NCBI GenBank assembly: GCA_025462885.1
Contig: JAOAPN010000002.1
Span: 1 to 64,000 of the forward strand
Direction: 5' to 3'
From: Acidobacteriaceae bacterium
GTDB lineage: Bacteria; Acidobacteriota; Terriglobia; Terriglobales; Acidobacteriaceae
DNA: 64,000 nucleotides
Shown: positions 53,183 through 61,900 of the stretch, piece after piece
Numbering within the stretch: the first letter of the stretch is position 1
Layout: the number at the start of each line of letters is the position of its first letter
Translations under genes and position numbers: made by a program
Notes under the pieces: model-generated
Database searches by the model: none
Seen by the model: only the letters and a program-made list of their open reading frames with translations
What the model was told of the DNA's origin: nothing

Positions 53183-53441
53183 CGTGAGACATATTCTTCC
53201 TAACCTTGCGAGATTTTCTTATCCTTTCGAACACATCTCCTTCGGCTATCCCGCTAGCGTCTCCCTCGTCAATTGCCTGGAGAAGTGCGGCGAACTTCGC
53301 GTCGTACTCCTTTTCTTCACGCTCAAGCCAGCGCAGAGCCGCGCGGACGACTTCGCTGGCGTTCTCGTAGCGGCCATTTTCGATCTTCGCCGCGATGAAC
53401 TGATCGAGTTCGGGGGTCAGGCTGATATTTCTGGTCGGCAT
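53163..53441 (-). CDS. parD: ParD-family antitoxin
   Basis: ATG 53441 has GGAG 7 bases upstream and gives 92 residues. Residues 1-50 form a ribbon-helix-helix: MPTRNISLTPELDQFIAAKI, NGRYENASEVVRAALRWLE. The rest is an acidic helix that binds toxin (LLQAIDEGDASGIAEG). The frame extends upstream to 53495 but that part overlaps the operator. Autoregulation with the toxin at 53469-53505 is very likely. Confidence 0.92.
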   Translation of the reverse strand: MPTRNISLTPELDQFIAAKIENGRYENASEVVRAALRWLEREEKEYDAKFAALLQAIDEGDASGIAEGDVFERIRKSRKVRKNMSHDAAQLV

Positions 53442-53466
53442 GGTCGCTCCTCGCTGTCCTGAAATG

Positions 53467-53505
53467 AGAATACCCATATTGGCAAAGATTGCCAATATGG
53501 GTATT
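53467..53505 (-). promoter_or_regulatory. parDE operator with overlapping promoter
   Basis: Perfect 16-base arms (53469-53484 and 53490-53505) are separated by 5 bases. On the minus strand, TTGGCA (53490-53495) and TATTCT (53467-53472) have a 17-base spacing, a good sigma70-type promoter, so repressor binding would block it. Transcription would start about 20 bases before the parD ATG. Confidence 0.85.
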
Positions 53506-53540
53506 CAGATAGTTCCAAAACCGAAAATTAGTTCCGTTCG

Positions 53541-55148
53541 TTAGAGTTTTCCGAGTTCGATGAGGCGAACACTCGCGATTGCCTCCACCTTGCGCAAAGA
53601 CTCGATTGCCGCATTGGCAGCGGTGACGTTGGGAACATCGATCTGGACCACCGCGAGCGCCTGCCCCTGGGGGATTCGCTGCGAGCGGACGGACCGGCCC
53701 AGGGCAAAGTTGGCGATGTTCAGGCCGCTTTCGCCGAGGATGGTGCCGATCCGGCCGACCACGCCGGGGACGTCATGGTTGCGGATTGCGACGAGGATGC
53801 CGTGAAGCGGAGCCTCGATGTCGATGCCATCGTAGGTGAGCAGGCGGGGTGAAGTCCCGTGCAGCACGGTGGCGGAGGCGCTGGTATCGCCTTCGGAAGA
53901 ATGAAGGACGATCTTCATCACCGAGCTGCTGCCGCCGGTGGTGAACTCCTTCTTGTCTTCCTGAATGCGGATGCCGCGCTCCTGGGCGATGGCGGCGGCG
54001 TTGATGCGGTTGACGCCCTCCGAGTTCGCGAAGATGCCAGCGATAGCGGCATTGCGGATGAGGTCCGTCTTGCCCGTCGCGATGCGGCCCGAGTAGGTGA
54101 TCTGGATGTTCTCCAGATTGCCGGGCAGGGAATGGGAGAGGAACTGGCCGAGCCGGGCGGCCATCTCGATGTACGGGGCGACCTCGATGTATTCCTCGTG
54201 TGAAAGCGATGGCAGGTTGACGGCGTTCTGTACGACTCCCAGCTTGAGGTAGTCGCGAACCTGCATGGCAAGCTGGATGCCGATAGCCTCCTGGGCCTCG
54301 TCGGTGGCTCCGGCGATGTGCGGGGAGAGCAGGACGTTGTCGAGATTGAAGAACGGGGAGTCCTTGAGCGGCTCCTGGTGGAAGACGTCGAGGGCAGCGC
54401 CAGCGACGTGGCCGGACTTCAAGGCGTCGGCGAGAGCCTGCTCGACGATCAGTTCGCCGCGGGCGCAGTTGATGATGCGGACGCCCTTCTTCATGATGGC
54501 GAGCGAGGTGGCGTTGATGAGGCCTTCGGTCTGGCTGGTGAGGCCGACGTGGAGGGTGAGGTAGTCGGATTCCTTGAAGATCTCATCGATGGGGACGAGC
54601 GTGACCTCGTTCTCGCGCGCGATGACCGGCGCGATGAAAGGATCGTAGCCGATCAGTTCCATACCGAAGGCGCGGGCGCGGCGGGCGACTTCGAGGCCGA
54701 TGCGGCCGAGACCGACGATGCCGAGCGTCTTGCCACGGAGCTCCTGTCCCTGAAGCGACTTCTTATCCCATTTCCCGCCGTGCATGGTGGCGTTGGCGCG
54801 GGGGATGGAGCGGGCCATGGAGATCATCAGGCCGAGCGTGAGCTCTGCGACAGCGACCGCGTTGGCACCGGGGGTGTTCATGACGACGATACCCTGCCGG
54901 GTGGCGGCTTCGGTGTCGATATTGTCGACGCCTACGCCGGCGCGGCCGATGACGCGGAGTTTCGGGGCAGCGGCGAGGAGGGTGGCGTCTGCCTGAACGG
55001 CGGAGCGGACGACGAGCGCGTCGGCATCGGCAAGTTCTGCCGCCAGGCCGTTTTTAATCTGGTCGGGAGATACGATCTGCCAGCCGGCTTCTTTTTGAAA
55101 GACGGCCAGGGTTGCGGGGGAGACTTTTTCTGCGAGAACGATCTTCAT
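53541..55148 (-). CDS. serA: D-3-phosphoglycerate dehydrogenase
   Basis: ATG 55148 has GAGGA 4 bases upstream and gives 535 residues, the long form. Residues 1-320 are the catalytic and NAD domains: VVRSAVQADATLL, KTLGIVGLGRIGLEVARRA, NCARGELIVEQAL and PHIAGATDEAQ. Then an intervening domain (IEMAARLGQFLSHSLPGNLENIQI) and a C-terminal ACT domain (LVAIRNHDVPGVVGRIGTILGESGLNIA), which binds serine for feedback control in related enzymes. It commits 3-phosphoglycerate to serine synthesis. Standing alone, with a large gap upstream. Confidence 0.96.
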   Translation of the reverse strand: MKIVLAEKVSPATLAVFQKEAGWQIVSPDQIKNGLAAELADADALVVRSAVQADATLLAAAPKLRVIGRAGVGVDNIDTEAATRQGIVVMNTPGANAVAVAELTLGLMISMARSIPRANATMHGGKWDKKSLQGQELRGKTLGIVGLGRIGLEVARRARAFGMELIGYDPFIAPVIARENEVTLVPIDEIFKESDYLTLHVGLTSQTEGLINATSLAIMKKGVRIINCARGELIVEQALADALKSGHVAGAALDVFHQEPLKDSPFFNLDNVLLSPHIAGATDEAQEAIGIQLAMQVRDYLKLGVVQNAVNLPSLSHEEYIEVAPYIEMAARLGQFLSHSLPGNLENIQITYSGRIATGKTDLIRNAAIAGIFANSEGVNRINAAAIAQERGIRIQEDKKEFTTGGSSSVMKIVLHSSEGDTSASATVLHGTSPRLLTYDGIDIEAPLHGILVAIRNHDVPGVVGRIGTILGESGLNIANFALGRSVRSQRIPQGQALAVVQIDVPNVTAANAAIESLRKVEAIASVRLIELGKL

Positions 55149-55791
55149 GGATCCTCTGATTCCTCTTCTTCTTGCTGACGTGAGCAATGTGGCCGCTACG
55201 GTGCGGTTTGGGGCGGGAAAGCTAAAGACGTTGCGAGCTTCTAGTGTACTTCGGAGAACAGGGTTGGCTGTTTTCTGGGGTCTGGCCGACTTGCATTTTT
55301 AGACAATGATTCTACAAATTATTCATTCTAAATAGTTTATGTGGTTGGTCCGGCGGGCCGGCAGATCTGTCCGATGCGGTTGAGGGCCCCACCCCACCCA
55401 CGGGGGTTACCTTGGCGTAAGTCCCTTTATTTACAATGAGATAGATGGGGTTGTTGGTCGTAAAATCGTCTTAACAAAGGGGTTACGGGTAAATTCGTGA
55501 CAGAAGTAGAGTTAGAGCGGTTTTCTCAAGAAATTAGGCCCGGCTTTTGGCCGGGCCTAATTTCGTTGATTGCTGTTTCTATTTTACTTGTTGGAGTAAA
55601 ACTAAAATGCCACTTTGTTCGGATTTATTTTGTGGAGTGTAAGTGTTGATGGATGGAGGTTTGGTCGATTTTGGATCAAGTGATTCGGGCGGTTTGGGGG
55701 TTGACAGGTTTCTTGCCTGGACAGTGAAACGGCAGCTGCAAGAGCGGACGGGTGTGGCTGCGGGTACTTGCTGTCAGTCCAGTCCGCAGAT
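55149..55791. other. 643-bp gene-free region upstream of serA
   Basis: Apart from a strong hairpin at 55530-55564 the region is AT-richer than its surroundings and carries no convincing protein. A weak TTGCAT-N16-TACAAA promoter-like pair is near 55291-55320. It may hold a small RNA ending at the hairpin, the serA leader, or the 3' trailer of the PLD gene. The plus-strand frame at 55643-55924 runs into the PLD gene and is a shadow. Confidence 0.5.
55530..55564. terminator. Strong hairpin terminator in a gene-free region
   Basis: GAAATTAGGCCCGGC pairs perfectly with GCCGGGCCTAATTTC over 15 bp, with a 5-base loop. TTTC-rich flanks continue on both strands. It is 227 bases past the PLD stop on the minus strand, or would end a plus-strand transcript beginning upstream. 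Confidence 0.85.
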
Positions 55792-56796
55792 TTATTTGGG
55801 TTTTCCCGAATGGGCGGTTGGAAGGGCCAGATCTTCGGCGACGTTCGGGTCGTATTCCTGTAGTTCGGCGAGCAGACCGGCGTCGGAGAGGTCGAGCGGC
55901 TTGGAGTTCGTCCAGTCGTCCTGAAGCACCTGGTGGATGCGTTTGATGATGTGGGGGTCGTCTACCTCGATGGCGAGTTCCCGGCGGCTGTCGAAGCTGC
56001 CGGGAGCGAGGTTGATGGAGCCGATGATGGCGCGGGCGTCGTCTGCGAAGAGCAGCTTGGCGTGCAGCTTGATGTGTTTGAGCTTGTGGATCTTTACGCC
56101 GATGTCCTCGAGGATGCGGAGGCCGCTGACGCCCTCGATGAGCTTTTCTTTCTTGAGCTTGTGGGGCGGCCGCGCCATGATGTGGATCTTGACGCCGCGG
56201 GAGTGGGCGCGGACCAGGTGCTCGATGATGGTGGGATCCTGGTAGCGCTCATTCTGGAGGAAGAGGGTATGTTTGGCTCCATCGATGAGCTGGCCCAGGC
56301 GTTGGCGGCCATTGCCGATGCACCAGATGAGGTGGGAGTGGTCGCCGGGTGTGAATGCGGTGCGGTTCCAGTCGGCATCGAAGCACTGCATCACCTCGTC
56401 CACCTCGTGTTGGTGTGAGGTGACGATGGCGTAGTCGCGGGTCTCGGTGAGGTTGCGGGTCTGCCAGTTGAGTGAGGCAATCAGGGCCAGAGCGTCATCG
56501 ACGACCATGGACTTCTCGTGAGTGAGGTCGAAGGACGGGTTGCTGTCGATGACCTCGATCCCGGCGGCGGTGAGCGAGATGCGGCAGTCGCCGTTCTCCT
56601 TCTCTCCGTCGCGTCGCTCGGGGTTGAGCATGACCCGGACCTTGACGCCGCGTTGATGGGCCGCGACCACCGCATCGAGCAGCGCGGGGTCGGAGAAGAC
56701 GAACATCTTTACGCGGATCGATTTTTTTGCTGCGTTGATCGCGTCCAGGATGGGCTGGGCGGAGTCGTCAGGCAGAACGATTACGGAGCGGGACAT
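55792..56796 (-). CDS. Phospholipase D-superfamily protein (cardiolipin-synthase-like)
   Basis: GGGGA lies 7-8 bases before ATG 56796. The 334-residue protein has two PLD half-sites: LTHEKSMVVDDALALIASLNW (HxK...D, GSxN changed to ASLN) and LHAKLLFADDARAIIGSINL (complete HxKxxxxD...GSxN). No signal or transmembrane segment is present, unlike membrane cardiolipin synthases, so a cytoplasmic phosphodiesterase or phosphatidyltransferase is likely. The ABC exporter ends 54 bases upstream on the same strand, which suggests they share a transcript. Confidence 0.88.
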   Translation of the reverse strand: MSRSVIVLPDDSAQPILDAINAAKKSIRVKMFVFSDPALLDAVVAAHQRGVKVRVMLNPERRDGEKENGDCRISLTAAGIEVIDSNPSFDLTHEKSMVVDDALALIASLNWQTRNLTETRDYAIVTSHQHEVDEVMQCFDADWNRTAFTPGDHSHLIWCIGNGRQRLGQLIDGAKHTLFLQNERYQDPTIIEHLVRAHSRGVKIHIMARPPHKLKKEKLIEGVSGLRILEDIGVKIHKLKHIKLHAKLLFADDARAIIGSINLAPGSFDSRRELAIEVDDPHIIKRIHQVLQDDWTNSKPLDLSDAGLLAELQEYDPNVAEDLALPTAHSGKPK

Positions 56797-56850
56797 TTGG
56801 TTTTCCCCTGGAGACTTGGTTGATTTGTGACTTAAAGCTATACCGCTTTT

Positions 56851-58641
56851 TCATGAGATGAGCGTATTCGGCCCTGTATCGAACTGGGTGCGATGGAGTT
56901 CAGCATAGATTCCGTTGCGTGCGATGAGTTGATCGTGGGTTCCGTTTTCAGCGACGACTCCTTCGGCGATGACGATGATCTGGCTGGCGTCGCGGATGGT
57001 GCTGAGGCGATGGGCGATGGCGATGACGGTTTTGCCTCGCATGAGTTTCTGAAGGGCGTCGATGACCAGCTTTTCGGACTCGCTGTCGAGGGCGGCGGTA
57101 GGCTCATCCAGCAAGAGGATAGGGCTGTTCCGCACCATGACGCGGGCGATGCCGATGCGCTGGCGCTGGCCTCCGGAGAGGGTCGACCCGCGCTCACCCA
57201 CCAGGGTGTCGTAACCAAGCGGCATGCGGGTGATGAACTCGTCCGCGTTGGCGAGCTTTGCTGCTGCGACGACCTCTTCCCTGGTCGCACTAGGGCGTCC
57301 AAAGGCGATGTTTTCGAAGATGGTTCCGCGAAAGAGCACAGTCTCCTGCAGGACATAGCCGATCTGGTCACGCAGGGGTTTGAGCTTGTAGTCGCGAACG
57401 TTGTTGCCGTCGATGAGCACGTCGCCGGACAAGGCGTCGTAGAAGCGGGGCAGCAGGCTGACGAGGGTCGACTTTCCGCTGCCGGTGGGGCCGACGATGC
57501 CGACGAACTCGCCCGGATTGATCTTGAAGGAGACGTCGGTAAGAATCGGGATGGCCGGATCGTACCCGAAGGCCACGTGCTGGAACTCGATCGCTCCCTG
57601 GAGGGTCTGGGGTTCGAGGCCGTCTGGTTTCTCCGGGATGATGGTGTCGGTATCGAGAATCTCGCGGACGCGCTCGGCCCCGATGGTGACCTGGGCAATC
57701 GCATTGGTGGTGGTGGCAAGGTCTTTGACGGGTTTGAAGAACCGGCTGAGGTAGGCGAGGTAGATGGTGAGGGAACCGATGGTCATGGTGCCCGCCAGGA
57801 TCAGGGCGGCTCCGCGCCATAGCACCAGGGCAGTGCACGCCGCGACAGTGATGGTGACGACGGGGGAGAGGAGTGCCTTGACGCTGCGGGCCTTGAGCGC
57901 AGCCGCGACGGTAGCGTGGCTGACGGCGGAGAGCATCTCCTCTTCGGTACCCTCCTGGCCGAAGGCTTTAACGACCTGCATGGATTCGAGCCCCTGCTGG
58001 ACGACGGCGACGATCTGGCTCTGCTCCTTGCGGACCTCCTTGGTAGCGGCTTTGACAGCTTTTTTAAAGCGCGAGACGAACAGCAGCAGGAAGGGTGTGA
58101 CGGCCAGCGCGATCAGGGTGAAGTCCCAGTTCAGCCAGAACATCAGGCCGAGCATGCAGACGATGGTAAGCATGTCGACGAGGATGTTGAGGGTGGAGGA
58201 GGAGGCGAAGCCCTGGATGGTCTGGATGTCGGTGGTGAGGGTGCTGAGAATGGTGCCGGTCTGGTGGGTGTTGTAGTAGCCGAGCGAGAGGCGCTGCAGG
58301 TGGTTGTACATCCGCATGCGCAGATCGTGGGCGACGTACTGGCCGACGCTCTCGGTGTAGTAGTTGTCGATGTAGGAAGCGATCGCTCCAAGGCAGGCGA
58401 TGATGACGTAGAGCAGCGCCGCGATCAGTGCGACCTGCAGCCGGGAGCCACTTTCAAGCAGCGGACCGAGAATGTGATGCAGCCAGGGAGCCATCTTGTG
58501 GTTGCCGATGACGTTGTCGAGGATGATCTTGAGCGGCCACGGGGTGGCAAGGCTCATCAGGGTCTCGACCAGCATGGCGAGGAAGATGATCGCCAGGGTG
58601 CGACGGTAAGGCCGGATTAGACCGCCGATGAACCGCAACAT
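56851..58641 (-). CDS. MsbA-like ABC exporter half-transporter
   Basis: The 596-residue protein has a six-helix type IV exporter domain (1-320) and an ATPase (340-596). The domain shows FVGIVGPTGSGKSTLVSLL (Walker A), TLSGGQRQRIGIARVM (signature), ILLLDEPTAALD (Walker B) and the H-loop IAHRLSTI. It matches homodimeric lipid flippases and drug exporters. Residue FKPVKDLATTTNA begins the linker. In this phylum many copies exist, so export of lipid or peptide is unspecific. It sits between the PLD gene and the ATP-grasp/lipoprotein pair. Confidence 0.9.
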   Translation of the reverse strand: MLRFIGGLIRPYRRTLAIIFLAMLVETLMSLATPWPLKIILDNVIGNHKMAPWLHHILGPLLESGSRLQVALIAALLYVIIACLGAIASYIDNYYTESVGQYVAHDLRMRMYNHLQRLSLGYYNTHQTGTILSTLTTDIQTIQGFASSSTLNILVDMLTIVCMLGLMFWLNWDFTLIALAVTPFLLLFVSRFKKAVKAATKEVRKEQSQIVAVVQQGLESMQVVKAFGQEGTEEEMLSAVSHATVAAALKARSVKALLSPVVTITVAACTALVLWRGAALILAGTMTIGSLTIYLAYLSRFFKPVKDLATTTNAIAQVTIGAERVREILDTDTIIPEKPDGLEPQTLQGAIEFQHVAFGYDPAIPILTDVSFKINPGEFVGIVGPTGSGKSTLVSLLPRFYDALSGDVLIDGNNVRDYKLKPLRDQIGYVLQETVLFRGTIFENIAFGRPSATREEVVAAAKLANADEFITRMPLGYDTLVGERGSTLSGGQRQRIGIARVMVRNSPILLLDEPTAALDSESEKLVIDALQKLMRGKTVIAIAHRLSTIRDASQIIVIAEGVVAENGTHDQLIARNGIYAELHRTQFDTGPNTLIS

Positions 58642-58742
58642 GCAGTGCTACCCCGCTTAATAACTGAGTTTCCTATGGGAGGTCTCATCTTAGCGGAGTA
58701 TGCCGCATTGCGGTGGTCGCTTCTAGTGCCCCGTCTCAGAAG

Positions 58743-58805
58743 TTCGCCCTATGAAGTCACATTCGCCCTATGAAATCGTCATCCTGAGCGTAGCGAAGGA
58801 CCTGC
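58743..58805. repeat. Tandem extragenic repeat with recurrent soil-bacterial motif
   Basis: TTCGCCCTATGAAGTC (58743-58758) recurs as TTCGCCCTATGAAATC (58762-58777), period 19. It is followed by gtcatcctgagcgtagcg. The last motif is of a kind I recall as frequent between genes in Acidobacteriota, not verified here. It is in the 226-base gap between the ABC exporter and the ATP-grasp gene. Confidence 0.55.
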
Positions 58806-58867
58806 TTTTTGTTAGTTTTCGCAACTACGCCTTGGGCTCAAAATTGCTATGAACTTTAGAGACCGGA

Positions 58868-60073
58868 CTAGAGGAAGAAGTGAGGAACGAAGGAACTTAG
58901 ATTGTCCGTAATCAGACCGGAGGACTCGCGGATGCCGAGGCCGCTGCACTCCTGGTCGACCATCCAGAGGCCCAGAACGGGGTATTTGCTTGCACCGGCT
59001 GCAGTCTGAAAGACCGCTTCGGGGGCGAGGGCCTGGTAGATCTGGCGGCCGTGATACGTGCCTTCGGTAGCGGCGACGGTAGCGTTGTCGCGGACGACGG
59101 TGATGTTGGCTCCCTCGCGCGAGAGCAGGGGTTTGCGAACGTAATTGCGCATGTTCCCGGGGTTCTCGAAGTGGGCTTCGAGAAGCAGTTCGTGGTTGGG
59201 ATAGAGCTGCCACAGGATGGGGAGAATGCCCTTGTTGGAGAGCAGCGTCTTCCAGATGGGCTCGATCCAGCTTACGGCGGCGGTAGCGCTCTGGTAGCTG
59301 GTGAGAGCGTGCGGGCCGAACTCCTCAGCGAGCATGGCCTCCCAGGGATAGAGCTTGAAGATCGAGCGCATGGGATCTTCGTTGGGATCCATGAAGGCCT
59401 GCTGCTCGTCGTTCCAGCCGATCTCTTCCATGAACATCTGGAGGGTTTCGAGGCCGGCCTGTTGCGCTGTATCGCGGAGATAGGTCAGGGTGAGCTGGTC
59501 CTCCGGATTGTCGAGACCGGCGAAGTAGAGTGGCTCGGAGAGATAGGGTGCGACGTCCTTCCACTTGGCGATGAGCCGATCGTGGATGGAGTTGAACTGA
59601 TCCGGCTTGGCCGTGAAGGGCAGGAAAGAATGCGAGGCGAGCTGGGGCCCGACCTCTTCCAGCCAGCTCCACTGGATCACGGCGGCTTCGAGCAGCGAAG
59701 TGGGGGTATCGGCGTTGTACTCAAGCAGCTTGGGAGTCTGGCCGCTGGAGGTTCCGGCCCAGGAGATGTCGAAGCGCCCGTAGAGGGCTGGCGGTTCAGC
59801 GTTCCAGGCCCACTCGATGGCAGGAATGGCCTGGGTGGGAATGTCGAGCTCGGCGTAGCGTTTGTTGTCGATGATGTGCTGTGCCGCAGCGAGGCACATG
59901 GTCTGGAGCTCGTTGCCGGCGGCTTCGAGGGTGTCGATCTCCGCGGCGGAGAAGTGATAGGCGGCGGACTCGTCCCAGTAGGGGGTTCCGTCTTCGAGGG
60001 TGTGGAAGAGGAGGCCCTTGGCTTCTACTTGCTTCTGCCAGTCGCTGCGGGGGGTGATGGGGGTGCGTTGCAT
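58868..60073 (-). CDS. Glutathionylspermidine-synthase-like ATP-grasp protein (YgiC-type)
   Basis: The 401-residue protein matches the synthetase domain of glutathionylspermidine synthases: FDISWAGTSSGQTPKLLEYNADTPTSLLEAA, LYPWEAMLAEEFG, LLSNKGILPILWQLYPNH, VRKPLLSREGANITVV and LGLWMVDQECSGLGIRE (the ATP/metal segment). The amidase half of the E. coli enzyme is missing, so it resembles YgiC/YjfC, whose substrates are unknown; a peptide-amine ligation is likely. Its ATG shares a base with the stop of the lipoprotein gene (TAATG), so the two are translationally coupled. Confidence 0.9.
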   Translation of the reverse strand: MQRTPITPRSDWQKQVEAKGLLFHTLEDGTPYWDESAAYHFSAAEIDTLEAAGNELQTMCLAAAQHIIDNKRYAELDIPTQAIPAIEWAWNAEPPALYGRFDISWAGTSSGQTPKLLEYNADTPTSLLEAAVIQWSWLEEVGPQLASHSFLPFTAKPDQFNSIHDRLIAKWKDVAPYLSEPLYFAGLDNPEDQLTLTYLRDTAQQAGLETLQMFMEEIGWNDEQQAFMDPNEDPMRSIFKLYPWEAMLAEEFGPHALTSYQSATAAVSWIEPIWKTLLSNKGILPILWQLYPNHELLLEAHFENPGNMRNYVRKPLLSREGANITVVRDNATVAATEGTYHGRQIYQALAPEAVFQTAAGASKYPVLGLWMVDQECSGLGIRESSGLITDNLSSFVPHFFL

Positions 60074-60453
60074 TATTCTCCTGCGCTGCCGTGTGCTCCG
60101 CCGGAGGAGAAGGAGCGGCCGAAGCCTCCGCGGGTGGTGACGCCGGATCGGGTGGCGTAGCTGCGTCCCGGGCTGGGAGCGAAGGTGCCTCCACCGACCC
60201 TGCTGCCCAGGCCATAGCCGCCCCAGCCTCCGTAGTAATAGTGGAAAGGGATCAGGAAGGGGAGGAAGCCGCCGTGGCCGTCGGGGCGCTGTTGGACGCC
60301 CTGCTGGTTGGGGAGGTTGGCGCAGAGCTTATCGTCGACCACGACGTTATTCTCGTCGACGCAGCGCTGCATCTCAGGTTTACGGCAGCCGGTCGACATG
60401 GCGAGAGCGGCAGCGGCGAGAAGAGGGGCGGCGACTTGGATGGAACGTTTCAT
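60073..60453 (-). CDS. Small lipoprotein, YgiB-like, coupled to ATP-grasp gene
   Basis: The 126-residue protein has a lipoprotein signal (MSTGC, Cys23). It then has RCVDENNVVVDDKLCANL and a Gly/Tyr/Arg/Ser-rich tail (YYYGGWGGYGLGSRVGGG, GVTTRGGFGRSFSSGG). The two Cys after the lipid Cys (about 31 and 44) could pair. Partner position and general outline resemble E. coli YgiB (DUF1190), which precedes YgiC; by sequence the match is loose. It opens the unit. Confidence 0.7.
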   Translation of the reverse strand: MKRSIQVAAPLLAAAALAMSTGCRKPEMQRCVDENNVVVDDKLCANLPNQQGVQQRPDGHGGFLPFLIPFHYYYGGWGGYGLGSRVGGGTFAPSPGRSYATRSGVTTRGGFGRSFSSGGAHGSAGE

Positions 60454-60562
60454 GGAGCCTGCACAAGAGTATCAAGGACTGAGTTGCAGGACCGTCGCGC
60501 TGCGCAATGGTTTGCCTGATCTGGTGAACTTTCCGGGTGTGCTGTAGACCCAAACGCAGAAA

Positions 60563-60609
60563 GAGCATGGAAGCGGGTCTCGGTTAACTGAGTCGCGTCT
60601 TCCATGCTC
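60563..60609 (-). terminator. Hairpin terminator after aminotransferase gene
   Basis: GAGCATGGAAG pairs perfectly with CTTCCATGCTC (11 bp), with an inner small stem (CTCGG/CTGAG) in the 25-base loop. It lies 21 bases past the stop at 60631; CTCTTTCTG follows on the minus strand. Confidence 0.7.
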
Positions 60610-60630
60610 GTCGTGTTGCAGGAGCGTCGG

Positions 60631-61824
60631 TTACTTCGTGTGTTCGGCGAAGACCTTCTGGGCGGCGATGAGGCCGGTACCGAAGGTGACTCCGGGGAAC
60701 TTGTTGGCTACGGCTACCTGCTCCATCGCTCCGATCACAGCGATGGTGTCCATGTAGTCGAAGTAGCCGATGTGGGCGATACGGAAGAGGCTGCCCTTCA
60801 TCTCACCCTGACCATCGGTGACGATGATGGCGAATTTGGAGCGGAGACCCTTGACGATTACGCCGGAATCAACGCCTTCGGGCGGGAGGATCGCGGTGGC
60901 TGCTGCTGCCTCGTTCCCCTTGGGAGCGAAGAGCTTGAGGCCCATCGCGGTGGCGGCGGCGCGGGTCATGGCGGCGCAGGTCTCGGCGTTATCGACGAGC
61001 ATGGCGCGACCGACCTTGAGGTCGCCTGCGGGGTTTTCGGGTGTGCCGGCTTGGGCTGCGATGTAGTTGAAGGCAGCTCCCATGGCGGCGATCAGGGCGA
61101 CGGATGGGGTGTAGGCGGACTCTCCCTTGGCGGCGTTCTTGCGCTCCTTGCGGAGGTCGAAGTAGTACCGGGGGTTATAGGTCGCTTCCATGCGATCCCA
61201 CGCGCGCTGGCTGATGGCGAGATAGGAGAGGCCGGGCGGGATCATGATGGCTTTTTGCGAGCCGCCGATCAGGACGTCGATGCCCCAGGCATCCATATCG
61301 AGGTGCGTCGTCCCAAGGCCGGTGATGCCGTCGACGATGAGAAGCGCTTCGGAGTTCTCGTCCTTCAGGAGCTGGCCGATGGCCTGAACGTCGTGGCGAA
61401 CGCCGGTGGAGGACTCGGTGGCCTGCACGAAGACGGCGCGGGTTTCGAGCTTCAGGGCAGCCTTGACCTCATCGATGGAGAATGTCTGGCCGTAGGGCGC
61501 GGAGACAACATCGACGTGGCAGCCAAAGGCCTTGGTGATGCCGGTCCAGCGCTCGCCGAACTTGCCGGCGGTGAGGACGAGGACGCGGTCGCCAGGCGAG
61601 GTGAGGTTGGAGACCGAGGCTTCCATGGCGCCAGAGCCGGAGCTGGAGAGAATGATGACGTCGTTGGTGGTGCCGACGAAGTCCTTGAGCTGCGAGAGGA
61701 CGCGGGTGTACAGGGACCGGAATTCGGCGGTGCGGTGGTGAATGTCGGCGGCTGCCATGGCAAACTGGGCGGCGGGAAGCAGTGGGGTGGGGCCAGGGGT
61801 GAACAGGCGGGTTTTGCGGATCAT
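60631..61824 (-). CDS. Alanine-glyoxylate/serine-glyoxylate-type aminotransferase
   Basis: ATG 61824 has GAGG 5 bases upstream and gives 397 residues; the frame extends 94 codons upstream across the divergent gene but without support. It is a class V PLP enzyme: RKTRLFTPGPTPLLP, VIILSSSGSGAMEA, VFVQATESSTGVRHDVQAIGQL, LLIVDGITGLG and GGSQKAIMIPPGL with the Schiff-base Lys in the SQK motif. It resembles alanine-glyoxylate, serine-pyruvate and related aminotransferases of bacteria and archaea. The exact amino donor is not assigned. Confidence 0.92.
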   Translation of the reverse strand: MIRKTRLFTPGPTPLLPAAQFAMAAADIHHRTAEFRSLYTRVLSQLKDFVGTTNDVIILSSSGSGAMEASVSNLTSPGDRVLVLTAGKFGERWTGITKAFGCHVDVVSAPYGQTFSIDEVKAALKLETRAVFVQATESSTGVRHDVQAIGQLLKDENSEALLIVDGITGLGTTHLDMDAWGIDVLIGGSQKAIMIPPGLSYLAISQRAWDRMEATYNPRYYFDLRKERKNAAKGESAYTPSVALIAAMGAAFNYIAAQAGTPENPAGDLKVGRAMLVDNAETCAAMTRAAATAMGLKLFAPKGNEAAAATAILPPEGVDSGVIVKGLRSKFAIIVTDGQGEMKGSLFRIAHIGYFDYMDTIAVIGAMEQVAVANKFPGVTFGTGLIAAQKVFAEHTK

Positions 61825-61872
61825 ATGGCCTCTATTGTAGCGAGTCGGTGTGGAGTGCGTGTAACGGGAACT

Positions 61873-61878
61873 TATAAT
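61873..61878 (+). promoter_or_regulatory. Consensus -10 box before yqeY-like gene
   Basis: TATAAT is an exact -10 match 22 bases before ATG 61901. The -35 region 17 bases upstream (GTGGAG) is poor. It lies in the 76-base gap shared with the divergent aminotransferase. Confidence 0.5.
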
Positions 61879-61900
61879 CGTGGGTGAATGTGAGGGCGCG

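Noticed and set aside
55643..55924. 93-codon plus frame in the gap before the PLD gene
   Set aside because: Runs into the PLD coding region with no motif or ribosome site.
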